DNA of 64,000 nt from Ephydatia muelleri (GCA_013339895.1 JABACO010000008.1:62001-126000), one strand, 5' to 3'; shown: positions 45,658 to 59,100, counted from the first letter of the stretch. Notes: generated by a model from the sequence alone, not told the origin. Numbers and translations: made by a program.

Positions 45658-47611
45658 CTATATTCTATCCATTACAAATTGCAAAGTGGAAATATACAAA
45701 TCAATGCCATGATTTGGGCTTCGATCAAGAGGATAAATAGTATCCAGTAGTTCTTGGTATTGAAGATCAGACAAAGGAGAAGAAACAGGAGGTACTGTGA
45801 CACATTCTTCATCTGAGAGCGGAAGAGGACCTGCCCAATCAACTCCATACATGTACAATTCCTCCTGATAAGATAAAATAGAATTACAAAAGCGTTTAAA
45901 TAATAATAAGCTCAGTTACCTCAGACATGGTTTCCATGCTAGATGCAGTTAAGGTTCCACTGATCCACAACTGATATGGTGAGAGGTTTCCTTCAGAGCT
46001 TAATGGATGTTGATTCCATGCTGCTTTAAATCCTTCCAAACTTCTATTTATGCGACTCAAAAATATGTAGTGTAAGCAGAAAAGGTGAATATCATTGTCA
46101 CAGTCAAGTAGTCCCTCATCTTCCATTGCATAGAAAATATTGTAGTACAAAGTAGTACAACGTGCAAAAACATCACGCCACAATCTTTCAATACGCTGAT
46201 TGTGTACGCTTCGACCTGTGATAAAACTTCCCCTTCCTGGTCCTCGCAGTGGATGTTCCAACATAAGACGTGCTACTTCCCGATTTTCTCCACCTCTGTC
46301 CGAGCGGACCCTACTGGGCAGTCCAAGTTCCATAACACAATCCACAAACAGCTTTAAAACTGTTTCTGCACGATTGTTATCTGAGCACTGCAAATATACA
46401 ATTCTTCGGCTATAGCCATCGACTGCACCATGTATTACAAAACGCCACCTATAAATATGTTCAAATGAAGAGGGCATCAAGTGGTACCTAGGCCATACAT
46501 GTACACAACCACTAAACACAGGCAGTGAGTTCGTGTTCATGTATTTCATTTAGTGGAGCCATTCCACTACACGGCATTGCATTATTTGATGCAGTCACAA
46601 ATGCATGTGATTATAAAAATATTGCATGTAATGGTGTGCATTTCAATGTCAAAAAAAAGCATTGCACTTTTTGGTCAGTGTGATAGAACTTTAGATTAGT
46701 CACAAATACATCATTACACTCTGCCTTACATTTGATCAAACATCAATCTGCAAACAGAATGCGTGGGAAACAACAAATAATAAGTAAAACCATGTTTTGC
46801 CATAAATAATAACTGTTCATCTTGCACAAACAATTGACTACGCCTGAATTTATAGCACAGGACAATTATACACTAACCTTATTAATTTATGGTTTCCATC
46901 AATGTGATACAATGCTCTGGGACCAGCAACACGATATTTACGCCTATTCACAGTTGATAGCTGACGCAATAGGCTTCCATTTGGATCCGTCCTTCTTTGT
47001 GCCTCTCTAATTCGATACTGTTGAACCCTCAACCCTAAAGCTAAGAGGTGACCATGCATCTGTCGATTACCACAGGTAGGAAAGTCATGCTGTATTCTGC
47101 AAACCATGTCATCTAAATGCTCATCCGTTATTTCAGCATACTGGGTAGATATTGACAGTCCAAACTCAGTCATTCGTCTGTGTATCGTTCATGGTGAAAC
47201 ACCAATGATAGCTGCTATCTGAGGTACTGTAAAGTGGCTTTCAACAAGGCTTTCTAGTTGATCGAAATGAACCAAAAATCTGGGCCTCCCGACACTCCCA
47301 GTGACTTCAGTTTGCGGCTGTGCGACAAAATGGCATCCATTAACTTCACGCAACTCTTCCAAGATATTCAATGCCATCCTGATGTATTCTAATCCGGCTT
47401 CTCCATCGCTAGTGAGGCCCTGTGTACATTCTCTTACGAGTAACTCACGATACACCTTTTCCAGAGTTACGATGCAACTGTCCAACTCATTTGACGAAAG
47501 GCATCTTCCATCATGACCCGCTATCATGCCAGCAACTCTTTGCAGTGATGAAATTACCCATCCAGTTGTTTCGGCAATAGGTTCAACGATACGATCAGAC
47601 AGAGCGGCCAT
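45658..47611 (-). CDS. DDE integrase-core (rve-type) transposase-like protein, one in-frame TGA
   Basis: Exons: 47,611-46,878, 46,448-45,920 and 45,864-45,658; all junctions keep phase. N-terminal helices lead to an HTH-like segment ([13 protein letters not shown]) and a DEHLDD...[13 protein letters not shown] region resembling the HTH/IS3-type linker. The integrase core follows, with Asp in [10 protein letters not shown], Asp in SDRGGEN and Glu in [10 protein letters not shown], a complete DDE triad. The only defect is TGA at 47,191-47,189 after IGVSP, where relatives usually have Arg; CGA to TGA is a single transition. The family is widespread as apparently host-like genes in cnidarians, sponges and fish and resembles eukaryotic IS3-type transposases. 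No terminal repeats were identified here. Confidence 0.8.
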
Positions 47612-48876
47612 AGTTGGAGGTATTTAGCACGTGACTAAAAGATAATAATTTACAACATAACTAAACATTAACGACGACTACAGAAAATTCACAACCAGGC
47701 AATGTAGTACATAGCACGAAGCCATCAAATACTCACTCAGCTAGTTTCTGTACTATATAAAAACATACTCGTTCGGGATTTACATTCGTGTGACGAACAA
47801 CTAATTTGTTGCAGCTAGATGGCACTAATTATAAAACAGCCGTGAAAGCTTTTTCAGTTCACTGTGTGATCATCTAAGTGGCCTTAGAGTGCAATGCCTA
47901 ACTGTTCCTGTGACCTGTGTTGATTGACAATGATAGTTTTTCACAGGGGTGTGGTTAGTGTTTCTATTATATTCAGCCAATATAAACAGGTGTGTACTTT
48001 TGAGCTGCTGCCTTCAAGTCTGCCATCTGTTTTAGTGCGTATATAACTAGTAAAACTTTTTGCCTCTAAACTTGTTCCATTGCCGTGTAATACATATATT
48101 TGCATGCAGGCTGGATGTCCCTTTGACTTCTTAACAATGAGATGCTCACATATGAATGCACAGACTTTTAATTTAGTGTTTTGTCTTTGAAAATGACCCT
48201 TTATGAGGTTTGCATCATGCAGTGGTCTTGTACTCTTCATTTGTGGTAATTAAGAAGCTCTGTTGCCAATATGGTCTCTACAATCCTCCCAGTAAATGCA
48301 TCATCACATCACATATACACACATCCACACACACACACACACACACACACATGCACACACACACACCTGCACACACACACATGCACACACACACATGCAC
48401 ACACACACACATGCACACACACACACACATGCACACACACACACATGCACACACACACACACACACATGCACACACACAGCTCCATGTCATCAGTAGATG
48501 TGCAGCATGCGTGATTCTGTCAAAGTACATGTGATCATGATGGGTCCCAATAATGCTAAAACACATGCACAAATATACATTGTACATGTGACTTGCTAGC
48601 TTGTCCAACATGCAGGATTCTCCTTTCTGCTTCCCGACACCGATTTTGAATTCCCAAACGGCACATACTGATATGACTACAATGAATCCAAATGAAAGCT
48701 GTTACCAATAATTCAAAATTAATGTTATCATGGCTTTTATTCACATAGTTACATTCAAACTACTAGTTTTGTAATCCTTTTGGTAATTCATATAATTATA
48801 CACACAAGCACACACCACATATCCACACAGACACACATGTATGTATCAATATATTACCTAATATATAATATAATAC

Positions 48877-48919
<43 letters not shown>

Positions 48920-49287
48920 TTTTTGGTTAATGTAGTAATCTATTGGAGGACGTCTTTCCTGATGGCTGGACAATGCGTTCGGGTGACAGAGCTGGAGGCT
49001 TGACCCCGGGAGTGGCCGCGAAAAGGGAGGAAACTCTACCGACTAGGGCCGCGCAAGGGGATCAGGATCTCAAGGCTGCCTCTGAAGAAGACCAAGTGTA
49101 TCTTTAAAAAAAAACCCACTGAAGTCGGACGGGGCTAGACCTGGGTGCATTGTTGGGACATCTTGGGGGACGGCTTTTATTTGAGTGCATCGTGTACGTA
49201 CATGCTAGGCTAGTGTAATAGATACATGTAAATAGATCTACGAAACAAGTAATCAAACAACAAATAAAATGATTCACAAACAAACGA
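47612..49287. other. No gene recognised; microsatellites
   Basis: (CA)n with regular ATGCAC interruptions (48,319-48,478) and (AAT)n (48,878-48,919). A GC-rich island at 48,950-49,100 (GGCTTGACCCCGGGAGTGGC) stands out from the AT-rich surroundings, but I could not assign it. Confidence 0.6.
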
Positions 49288-50384
49288 TTACAGACAAAGT
49301 TCATCCACCTGCTGCACAAGGTGGGAGTAAGAACTGCTCAGAATGGCACGAGCATTAGCTCTAATTAGTGAGTGGCTGAGGCGACCAAAGAGGTCAGTGA
49401 ATGCCATAGATTTTGAGGTATTCCCACGAATGGCTAAACGAGTGGCTACTTGTGAGAAGGCCTTTAAAGCCTCTGGACCCCATGCACCATAACACTCTAC
49501 CGCCAGCGGAATACATTTCCAACCTAGTTCAGCACATTTAGGGTCATTTTTAGTGCATGTGCTTCCTGAGCTCAGCTGCTCTTGCCGCAGCACCTGAGTA
49601 CATGCCCGCTTCCGTAATGGTACTAGAATTGAGCGGAGATGCAACAGTGACATTGAAGGCTGCTGAGATGTCGTTGTCCCAATTGGTGACTAAAATGTCT
49701 GCTGGACGGGTCCTTGCACTCTCATGACCCCAGCCACTACCAACTTCAAGATGTGATGACATACGGAAGGTATTGAAAAGCACATTACGTAACGCATTAT
49801 GCCTTAAAGTGACATCGCCGCCTCTCTTGCAGGTTACACAATGATACCTCAAAGGGTCAATGAATTACCTGGACAAAGAGGGCAAGCCATTATATCACCA
49901 TCTAAACCCATTAATCCCAAACCACCATTTTATTGCCGTATTAAACTCTTGTGGTTCCATGCAAGTGCAGACCGAGGCTGATTGATGGAACTACAGAGAT
50001 CCATGCATGCTGAAGCATGAGGGGAGGAGATGGATAATAACTGTGCCCTGTCTGCTGTGGAACTTGTGCTAAGGAGTGAGTTGAATTGTAATGCTTCAAT
50101 AGAATCTGATAGTTTCTTTTGGTTTGGACATCCTTCAGTGAGGTGATTGATAAGGTGTCACAATCTGCAACACAACTATTATAGTGAGAGATGGCTTTAT
50201 CCAAATGTGGTGTAGTTTGCACACTTCCAGATGTGCTAAAGGATGCTATATAGGCTGCTGAAGAGTGATCAACTAGTGAGCGAAGCCCCGATCCTCCTCT
50301 TCGCAAACTCATGGTAGCTTGCTTCCAAGCAGTATCAGAGACATCAACGCCATCAGAAATGTAAATATAATAATATAAAATCAT
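49288..50384 (-). pseudogene. Non-LTR retrotransposon 3' fragment (post-RT zinc finger and nuclease-like region)
   Basis: Pieces in order: WKQATMSLRRGGSGLRS (the end of the RT/thumb region of many invertebrate LINEs), HAWISVVPS, HHAxxC-like CVTCKRGGDVTLRHNALR, then EVGSGWGHESARTRPADILV with AAFNVTVASPLNS. The last two resemble a PD-(D/E)XK-type restriction-like nuclease core, and CAELGWKCIPLAVECYGAWG follows. Frame changes occur near 50,030, 49,850 and 49,560, and no RT catalytic motif is present. It is a 5'-truncated dead copy. Confidence 0.75.
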
Positions 50385-51734
50385 ACTTAATTGTAAATAA
50401 TTTTTATTACTTACAACACTGAGGTTGGAACCAAAATGAGTTCATTAACACCAGTAATATGTCCGGCAAAGATTCCATTTCTTGTGTGCATATGTGTGTC
50501 ATGTGGGGCTTGTAGATACTCGTGCATAGCAGTTATAAATTAATTGGTTAGTTATACGTACATGTTTCTGGTGCTTAGGTGACACAATTGCCTGCATTAT
50601 TGTTTTCCTGACATGCTTAAACATGGTCTATAGAATTACTTTCATTATTCCCAGTTGTAGCCACCATGGCCATACTCAATACCAACAATTTGGAAGGGAG
50701 TGTTATGGAAGAGGGTACTTCAATCTTCATTTTATGAATGCATGCAGTATGCAATAAACAATAAACAAATGTTTTCTAGTACAGTGTGAAGCGTACATGG
50801 CGAACTTGTTTGCCACTGCTGGAAGGTCCAGCTTACCAGTGTGTTCATGTGTATGCGTAAAATCATGCACCAGTTTAACTGAGTCTGATGCATGATATTC
50901 CTCAGCAATGTCTTCAAGCATCTAAGTGCACCAAATTTATGCATTCATTGCTGCCATCACAAGAATAAATTTTCCAGCTTCATGTCTCTGTGAATAGCTG
51001 ACATTGAGCATAATAGATTTTTGACAAAATTGGATAATGCACTATTTACTCCAGCTAGATCCCTAAAAACACATCTAAATTTCAATACAATTCAGCATTT
51101 ACAGGTAGGACCACTATGGGGCTGCATGCCTAACTTCATTAAAAGTATTAATCAATGGCTTTGTATTACAATAGTATGTAACTTCAACTGAATTTTGAGC
51201 CTGGCTCAGAATCCAATATACCCTTCTAGGCAGTTTCAGTGGTGTGAATTAAATCTGTAATTTGAACTCTGCTATGTTGCTGTATTGTTTCAACCATTTG
51301 CCAGAAAGAGGTGCTGGCTTTGTATTGGTTGCAACTACTGTGTCACGATGTATGGCATATGTCCAGGTCAAACTAACAGTGATTCAATGTTACCCTTGGT
51401 ACCAGATCAGTTTAGCAGTGAAGGCCAACCACAGCCCATAACCTCATATTCAGTGGTAGTGGCCATTCTGCTTGCACACAAGATTTGGTCCAGACTGGCT
51501 TGACAAGGTTAGGGAATAGAATGAGTAAAGTCTGCTGCAACCTCTGTCATGTTCTGATCAGTTGCTGCCTAGCCACTCACTTAGTTACACAGTTACATAT
51601 GGGGGAAGGCCTCATTTGACTGAGGTTGTCAAAAAGAAAAGAAAAAGCATTCGTGCAGAATTTAGAACTGTTACACTCCTGGTGCATATAGATATGTGCA
51701 TGTGGGTGTATAGGGGTGTGTGTGGGAAATACAT

Positions 51735-51789
<55 letters not shown>

Positions 51790-52005
51790 GCATGCAGAGT
51801 GTTGTATACTTTAGTGAGGGATAGATGTAATCATCTTAAACCTGGGGCACGGTTTTAATTGGGTGGCCCTCATCAATAAACCAACCTGGATGAAAGTTGT
51901 AGGTGGTGGGTGAGTCAGCAAAACTCAGGTCATATACATGCAGAGATAATATAATCTCTGGGTCATCATAATAATGAATTACATGTAGTCCCTATTCCAA
52001 GAACA
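50385..52005. other. No assigned gene; CA microsatellite
   Basis: A possible exon on the minus strand (50,921-50,727; LEDIAEEYHASDSVKLVHDF) follows a TTAG acceptor, but I do not recognise it. (CA)n is at 51,733-51,787. A word cluster at about 50,580-50,640 resembles a degenerate piece of the 4,140-4,560 sequence (GTGACACAATTGCCTG, CCTGACATGC, AACATGGTC). Confidence 0.5.
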
Positions 52006-52763
52006 TTGGTAGTCATCAGAAGATGTGAACATTGCTTCTGCCCTAAACAATCCACTCAAAAATCCATACTTTGTTTGTGCTTGTGGTGTGTAAGTATTCA
52101 TGCATCTGGTACAATACCTGCATGCATTCGATACTTCTGACGGGACTTCAACATGGTCTAGAACGACTACTACAGATGCAGCCAGTCCAGACCAGTCTAC
52201 CTACAGTGCACAACGGTATACGGTGACGTGTCTATCCTATATCAGCATCAGTAGGGCTCAAGGCCGTCTAGGGCTTAGGGTTTTAGGAGCACGAAGGCGC
52301 CTAGCCTACGCAGAGCCAGCGATAGAGGAGGTAAGCCGGGTTACCTGTATTGTGGCGTGTTTTGGGTTTTTTTTTCACCCCGGGCCTCATGCACTACGGC
52401 TTTCACCGGTCCAGCGCCTAGGACCTCAAATCTCACCCGTCTCGAAGAAAAAGGTTTTAGCAGTCAACGTTTGGCACCGTATCAATACTCCTGGAATGCG
52501 GGCGTAGAGGTTCGAAAGGCGGTCGTGCTAGTAAAAGTTAACGCTGACATGCAACGCTAGCTCTAAAGATTGGAATGGGTAATAGCTGATGATCGGAACC
52601 GGGACTATCCTTCCCCCACACCCCCCACACCCCCCCCCCTCCAAAAAAAAAAAAAAGACGCGATTTTGGCACGAAACTCACGTGAGCCAGAGTAGCGAGA
52701 AAAAAAAATCGCCTAAAATCAAAGTGGTACGGCAAATAATTTTGGCAGTGATCACCCGCCATA
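52006..52763 (+). repeat. Dispersed repeat, copy 2 (independent of the inverted arms)
   Basis: Same orientation and order as 4,370-5,195, with scattered indels. The right boundary is sharp: both copies share GATCACCCGCCAT and then diverge completely (CTTCTCCG at 5,189, AGAGAAAC here). No AKR exon follows, so the element can move or duplicate without the gene. Confidence 0.85.
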
Positions 52764-52916
52764 GAGAAACGGATCGCTTATCTCTTTGTCGCGATGGAAC
52801 GAGAACTCAAAGATCTACAGTTCTACGTTTGTTCCGTGTCATAAAACGGTGTGCGTTTAGAGAAACAAACGAAAATTAATTCCTTTTTCTCGTGCCCAGT
52901 CCTAAAATAATTCTTG

Positions 52917-52961
<45 letters not shown>

Positions 52962-52962
52962 T
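52917..52962. repeat. (CGT)n trinucleotide run
   Basis: About 15 units of GTC/CGT. No supporting gene frame on either strand. Confidence 0.95.
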
Positions 52963-53862
52963 TCCTTAATAGGAAGGTATAACTCGAGCTACGAACGGTT
53001 TTGAATAACGGCAATAGCACCAATATCTTCGGAATTCACCTGCACGTTATCCTTTAAGGTCATATAGACACGTAGAAAGAGAAGTACCTCATGCGGTAGC
53101 AAGTTCTATATAGGAATTGGTATGAAGTTATTGCAGAAGTTTATTTGGTTTATTATTGTTCAATGAAGTTATTTGTACAGCTTGCACTCATGCATTGAAA
53201 AAATGGACGTCCCCACTTTAACCTACGTAACAAGTAACTAGACCCTCATTATCGCATGGCATTGGAATTTGGCTTATCTTTTGTAATCCGTTGAAGGTAA
53301 GCGCAGTACAGGTGAATATCTGTGTTATGCACACTTCGAGGACTCAAACGGCATAAAATTTATTATTTTTATGCAAGTATACGCCATGATACGGGCCTGT
53401 GACTAATAGCGCTCCATTTAGAGTGCTTGGTTTCAAAAAGCTTTTGTTCGTTAATTTGCCTGACATGAGTGACAAAAACTTGTATAAACGTATGCAGGAA
53501 TGCTGGTTGTATTTGATTTGGTTGTTGTTGTTAGCAGACTTATTTTCTGTGAGCCGTACCAAGGCGCTGAATACGACCGATTTATGTATACTATGGCATG
53601 GCGGTGGCCGGGGCGGTCTGATTGACGATGTTAGCAATACATGTATGTAGATGCACACTTTGAAAACGAGTTATGTGTTGCTGCGATGTCTTAGTAAAAC
53701 TGTACTACGTTGGAGTTCAATTGTATTGTGGCAGTTGATTAAAGTAATACAGCAGTAAACTTTTTCATTTGTGCAGGGATGTATGTATGTGTTCAAATCA
53801 ACCATCAAATCCATGCATACTATAGCAGCCTATACGTAATCTTATTAACAAGTTCTAGTTAC
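52963..53862. other. No gene recognised
   Basis: AT-rich sequence downstream of the RAG1-N-like gene. Further exons of that gene would be expected here, but none could be identified; frames at 53,399-53,650 lack known motifs. Confidence 0.5.
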
Positions 53863-55036
53863 CTTCTTAAAGTCCTAAGTTGGTTCCAAGGCATGCCAAT
53901 TGCAGCTTTCATTGCAAGTCCTGTTGTTGCCTCAATATCAAGTGTTAACCCTGCTTCTGTTAGTATCATTTTTTTTCTCTTCACTTCCCAGGGCTCTGAT
54001 CTCCTCCTCAAGGATCTTTTCAGGTCTTTCTGGTGACAGAAGGCTCCTTACTCCTTGAACTTCACAGACACGTCGCTTAAGAGTTTTGCTGCAAGCCTCC
54101 TCACTTTTGGACGAATGGGCCTTTGACACACGCACCAGAGTCAGTGGCTTCAAAAGATGGGAATAAGTGTAAGTATAAAAAAATTGTTTGTCACTTACAG
54201 TACCTCCTGTCTTGATTTGTATAATGTTATCCTTTGTGTTTTCAGATAGGATTCTTTGAATCACCTTAGAAGCGCACTGTTCTTCAATAACTCCCAACCT
54301 GTGGCACTCGTGTGAGTCATAGTCACCCGCCCGTACATCCCTATTGCATGTATCACAGGACACCATCACATCACAAAGAAGGCGTTGTGTTAGGTCAGGA
54401 GCAGGCTGCACAGAACCTGGCACCAAGTTCACTGCATCCTCACAGCATGGACACTGAGTACTTGCCGATGTTGCTATGGAGTCAGCAATGCACTTTGCAC
54501 ATACTACTGCATTGCAGTGCAACTTAAGTGGCTGTGACAACATTCCTTTACATATTGGGCAAGTTAGTAAGTCCATGACGGAAAGTACCTGTGTCGAGGC
54601 TAGCTGTGGTTCCTTTCTATGACACACAACCTTTGGAGGTGCAATGGTGTTAACATGGTGAAGCAAGGCATTAGGTGTGATGCCTGGTTGTTGCCCTGGT
54701 TTCTGTTTATGTATGTCCTTTAATTGGATCCATGAGTGTATGGGTTCCTGTATGTATGTGTGATTAAACTTATGAATATGTTTTACCTTGCACAGTGCAG
54801 AGACCAGTCGTATGGCTTTACCATACACTTGTATGGAATCTTCGCCTTGGACATAGCAAGCCTACATGATTGGCGGGATAGTCAGCAGTGTCGTTGCTGG
54901 TGTCAATTTGAAAGCATGTTTTAAGCTCCACAGAGAAACCAGCACAGTTATAGGTTGTCTCTAAATTGCCTCGAGACGTTGTCTTCAACAACCGGTGTCC
55001 GCATACCCTGCAGTATCTCTGCACTTGACATTCCAT
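53863..55036 (-). CDS. RAG1 N-terminal-like RING/zinc-finger protein (N-RAG-like), no transposase core seen
   Basis: The first exon (55,036-54,787) has CRVCGHRLLKT, then FQID...ADYPANH and a CRLAMSKAKIP...C segment. This is the order of the zinc-binding N-terminal region of vertebrate RAG1, with one frameshift near 54,868. Exon 54,747-54,199 has a C3HC4-type RING (CPICKGMLSQP...CNAVVCAKCI...CPCC), then CDTCNRDVRAGDYDSHECH, as in the RAG1 RING plus C2H2 module. Exon 54,147-53,863 is Lys/Glu-rich; a T8 (coding A8) run at 53,969 gives an apparent stop at 53,938, but the next frame is open to a donor at 53,862. RING proteins of this type act as ubiquitin ligases. The catalytic recombinase core is absent. 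Similar stand-alone N-RAG genes are known from invertebrates. Confidence 0.75.
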
Positions 55037-55820
55037 CGCTTTGTATCGAAGGCACGGAGCGCATGTGATACCGCTTTATTCATGACTAGGGATAGAGGGG
55101 TTTGTTCTCGCTTCAGAAAATAAGTCTGCACATAAGCTTGATATCTTTACAATGGGCAAGGCTCTATCTTTTCAAAAAGGTGCATCTCACACCTGATTCT
55201 CAGGCATTTTTTCAAGAAAAATTGGTTGCCGTTCGAGTACTTCAGGAGTGGCAAAATAAAAACGAAGATGCGCGACTTTCGTGGACGAAAAAAGAACATC
55301 CCTCAATAGTGCGCATTGACGTTTTTTAGTGCCGAACTGAACATAGAACAGCTAAAAAATATATTGGTATTTTATGGTAAACACATCTTCACAAAATAGG
55401 TAACATTAACCACATCTCCTATGGCCCCAGATAAGAATTGTACCGTAATATATTGTTTTTGGTATTGTATAATTATAATATACATACGTATTCTAATTAA
55501 CAACCTAATGTCCATCTCGAAACAGCTGCCTTTACGTCTTTTAATAAGTTTGGCTGCGCGTATCAAGTCGAAGTCCGCTGTAACAAGTCAGCTGTTAGTA
55601 CTTCGTTTCCGATAAGGTACGTTACGTAGTGATCGCCATGTGCGATACAGTCAACTCTGTGCTGTACTAATAAAGAAGTCCGTACCCCGCCCCCTAGGTA
55701 GTCGACACCCGACTACCGTTGATGGAGATATTTGAGCTGCCTTTTTTTTGTCGCAGATGCAAGAGAGCTGCACACGTGTAATACGTGTGTGTCAGTACAC
55801 ATGCACACACACCCATATGT
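55037..55820. other. No gene recognised
   Basis: This is the upstream region of the minus-strand RAG1-N-like gene. A 75-codon plus frame (55,102-55,329) starts SLQKISLHISLISLQWARLY; no family recognised. Confidence 0.5.
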
Positions 55821-55824
55821 ATTG

Positions 55825-56140
55825 CATTCTTATAGATGCCCACCTCACCGATGGGGATCTACTGGCGATGCATGATGTGTTCCCATTGTTCTGTTACACG
55901 TGTATGTGTTAGTACACACCCTCAGATGATGTATGCATTGCATTCTTATAGATGCCCACTTTTTCGATGGGGATCAACTGGCGATGCTTGGTGTGTTCCC
56001 ATTGAGGGGAATTGATCTTGTTTAAGGTCAGTACAAGTGTATATGTATGTACACTCTCTGATAATGTATGCATTCTTATAGATGCCCACCTCTCCGATGG
56101 GGATCAACTGGTGATGCTCTATAATATACCCCATTGTGAA
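55825..56140. repeat. ~110-130 bp tandem repeat, three units
   Basis: Units share CATTCTTATAGATGCCCAC, GATGGGGATC, ACTGGCGATGC and TGTGTTCCCATTG. They start near 55,826, 55,936 and 56,069. A fourth copy is at 59,410-59,515, beyond the gypsy-like element. Each unit ends in GTxAGTACAC-like sequence. Confidence 0.85.
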
Positions 56141-59100
56141 CAATGTCAAGGCGGCAGTGAAGCTAAGTAGCATAGAAGAGGTACCGGAACACAGTTTCAT
56201 CGTGGTCGAACAGCTCATCTCACAAGTCATCGTTGGGGTTGATTTTCTGCAGCAACAAAGTCTAGTACTGGACTTCACTACCTTGCCCGTGTCAGTCACT
56301 GTTGCTAGACAGAAAAGGCCAACACCTGTGAGCACAGCACCTGGACCAGCACCACTACCAGAACCAGAAGCACTGCAGGCAATATGGAAAGGGGAGAGAG
56401 AGAGGAGAGAGAAGGTGTGCATCGTGGCATCCCCAGAAGACCCAGCTTCAGATGAGGCGGACAAGTGTGTAATACCAATTTTCAATGAGTTCGCAGATGC
56501 TGATTTGTCAAGCCTTGCTTTGAAGAGACAGTGCGACAGGCAAGAGACCAATTTGTCAAGACCCCTTGGCTGACCAAGCTGGCCTGTCATCAGATAGACA
56601 CCGTGGGGTCTCCAGCGAGAGTCCCACCCAGAGGGATACCAGCACACTTTCAGCTAGAAGTTCATGCAGGAGCAGATGAATGATATGCGGAAGAAAGGGA
56701 TCATTGTTGAAAGCAGCAGCTCGTGGCTAGCACCTGCAGTCTACACCAGGAAGAAGACCGACTGTGTGTGGACTACCGTGAAGCAAACAAGAGGACAAGA
56801 AAGGACGCACGACCGCCTGTCAGGGGCAAATGTCTTCAGCAAGTTGGACTTCCAGTGTGGTACTGGCAAGTACCAGTGGACCCAAGAGAAGACAGCATTC
56901 TCACCTGGTCCTGGAATGAGGTTGTTCCAGTTCACAAGGATGCCCTTTGGCTTATGTGGGGCACCCAGCACATTCCAGAGACTCATGGATGTGGATGCGA
57001 GGACTGCCATTTGTCACCACCTACATCGATGACGTTCTGCTCCACTCAGCGAACGAGGAGCTGCACAAGAGCCATCTGGAGCAAGCATTCCAATGATTGA
57101 GAGAGGCAGGACTGACCCTCAGAGGAAGCAAGTGTCAGATTGGAATGGCATAGTTGACATACCTTGTGCACACCTTCTCCAGATAGCAGCAAGGTGGAAG
57201 TGGTAGTAAACTGGCCCCGGCCAAAGGATGAAGCAGAGGTGCGGAGATTCCTTGGACTTGCTTCATACTACTGCAAGTACATCGACAAGTTTGCCGACAT
57301 TGCAGCTCCACTACACCAGCTGACTCAGAAGGACACTCCCTTCCAATGGACACAGAAGAGTGAAGAGTCATTCCAGAGGCTTAAGGCGTGCCTGACAGAA
57401 GCACCAGTCCTGGCATACCCACAGTTTGACAAGCATGCCAGCGCTATGGTACTGCAGACAGATGCCAGCAACGTAGGGCTGGGAGCTGTCCTGGAGCAAG
57501 ATCAGCGAGTGGTTGGCTATGCCAGTCGCACCCTTACCAAAGCAGAGGCCAACTACAGTGTGATCCAGCGTGAGTGCCTGGCAATTGTGTGGGCCATGAA
57601 GCAGTTCCGCCACTACCTGCTGGCCTTTCCAACTAATGACGGACCATGCTCCCCTGTAATGGCTGGGCGAGCAGAAAATGGAGGGCCTCCTGTGTCGCTG
57701 GGCTCTGGCAATACAGGAGTTCAGCTTTGAAATCATGTACCGGAAGGGAACGACCAACGGAAATGCTGATGCACTGTCGCGAAGGAGAGGACCAGACAGG
57801 GAAACACTCCATGCAGCCCTGACCACAATGCATGCTGGCTTCACAGCAGAAGTAATAAGGCAGGCACAGCAGCAGGACAAAACGACCCTTCAGCTGTACA
57901 ATGCACTCCATTCTGAGCAACGCCCTCCACATAGAGATTGGAAAGAAACCGCCATTGAGAAGATATGCCCAGCTCTGGTCACAACTTGACATGGTGGATG
58001 GAATTGTATGCAGGAAGTACCATCCAGGTCCTACTACGTCTGACACCTTAGTGGTCCCTGTGTTGCCGCACCAGCAGGCCCTGAGCATGTGCCATGACTC
58101 CCAGGCAGCAGGTCACCAGGGGACACACAAGACGCTGGAGAGGATACGATGGGAGGCATACTGGGTGAACATGGCCCAAGACGTGGACAGGCACTGCAGG
58201 GAGTGTGTCACATGCCAGAAGTCCAAGCTGCCAATGCCAGTGAGGTCACCACTCAAACATCCCCTATTGGACGACCATGGCAGATGATTGCGATCGACAT
58301 CCTGGAAGTGCCTGTGTCCACCTAAGAACAGCAGGTATCTTCTGGTCATACAGGACTATTTTACCAAATGGGCAGATGCCAGACTGCTCTCAGACCAGAC
58401 AGCCATAAGTCAAATCACAGCAGAACTGGTCAAGCTGTTCTGCACATACGGCATCCCAGAAATCGTCCACTCAGACCAGGGTCGAAACTTCAAAAGCAGC
58501 ATCGTCCAGAGCACATTGGATGCATTTGGAGTACAGAAAAGCCATACCACACCCTCTATCACCCACAGGGTGATGGAATGGTCGAGAGGTTCAACCGCTC
58601 ACTGCTCCAGCTGTTGCGAACATATGTCGAGAAGCAGGAGGACTGGGAACAACACCTGCCACTGGCCCTGTATGCGTACAAGACCACTACACACACCTCC
58701 ACTGGCATGTCCCCATTTCAACTGATGTATAAAAGGCACCCACAGCCAAATACCTTGACCCCCTCCAGAGGGTATAAAGCCACATCCTACCAGGCAGTAC
58801 TGCGGCAAAGATGGCTGAGCTACAGGACCTGGTGGCGGCTCACATTTTGGAGTCTGCACACAGGCAGAAAGTGGACGACGACAGGCATTCTGCAGAGCGG
58901 CCATTCAAGCCCGGGGACCTGGTGTGGCTGTCGGTACCCACAGCAGGCAAGTTGGATCTGCGATGGGAGGGGAACTGGACAGTAAGGGGGGTGAAATCAC
59001 CAGTCACTGTGGAGATTTCTGATGGAGATCGCACAAAAGTGGTGCACACCAACCGTCTTCATATACGAATCCAGCCAGCGGTCAACTCCCAGCCAGGAAT

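Noticed and set aside
53863-55036. A complete RAG-type transposon
   Set aside because: No recombinase core, RAG2-like frame or RSS-like terminal repeats could be seen in the neighbourhood.
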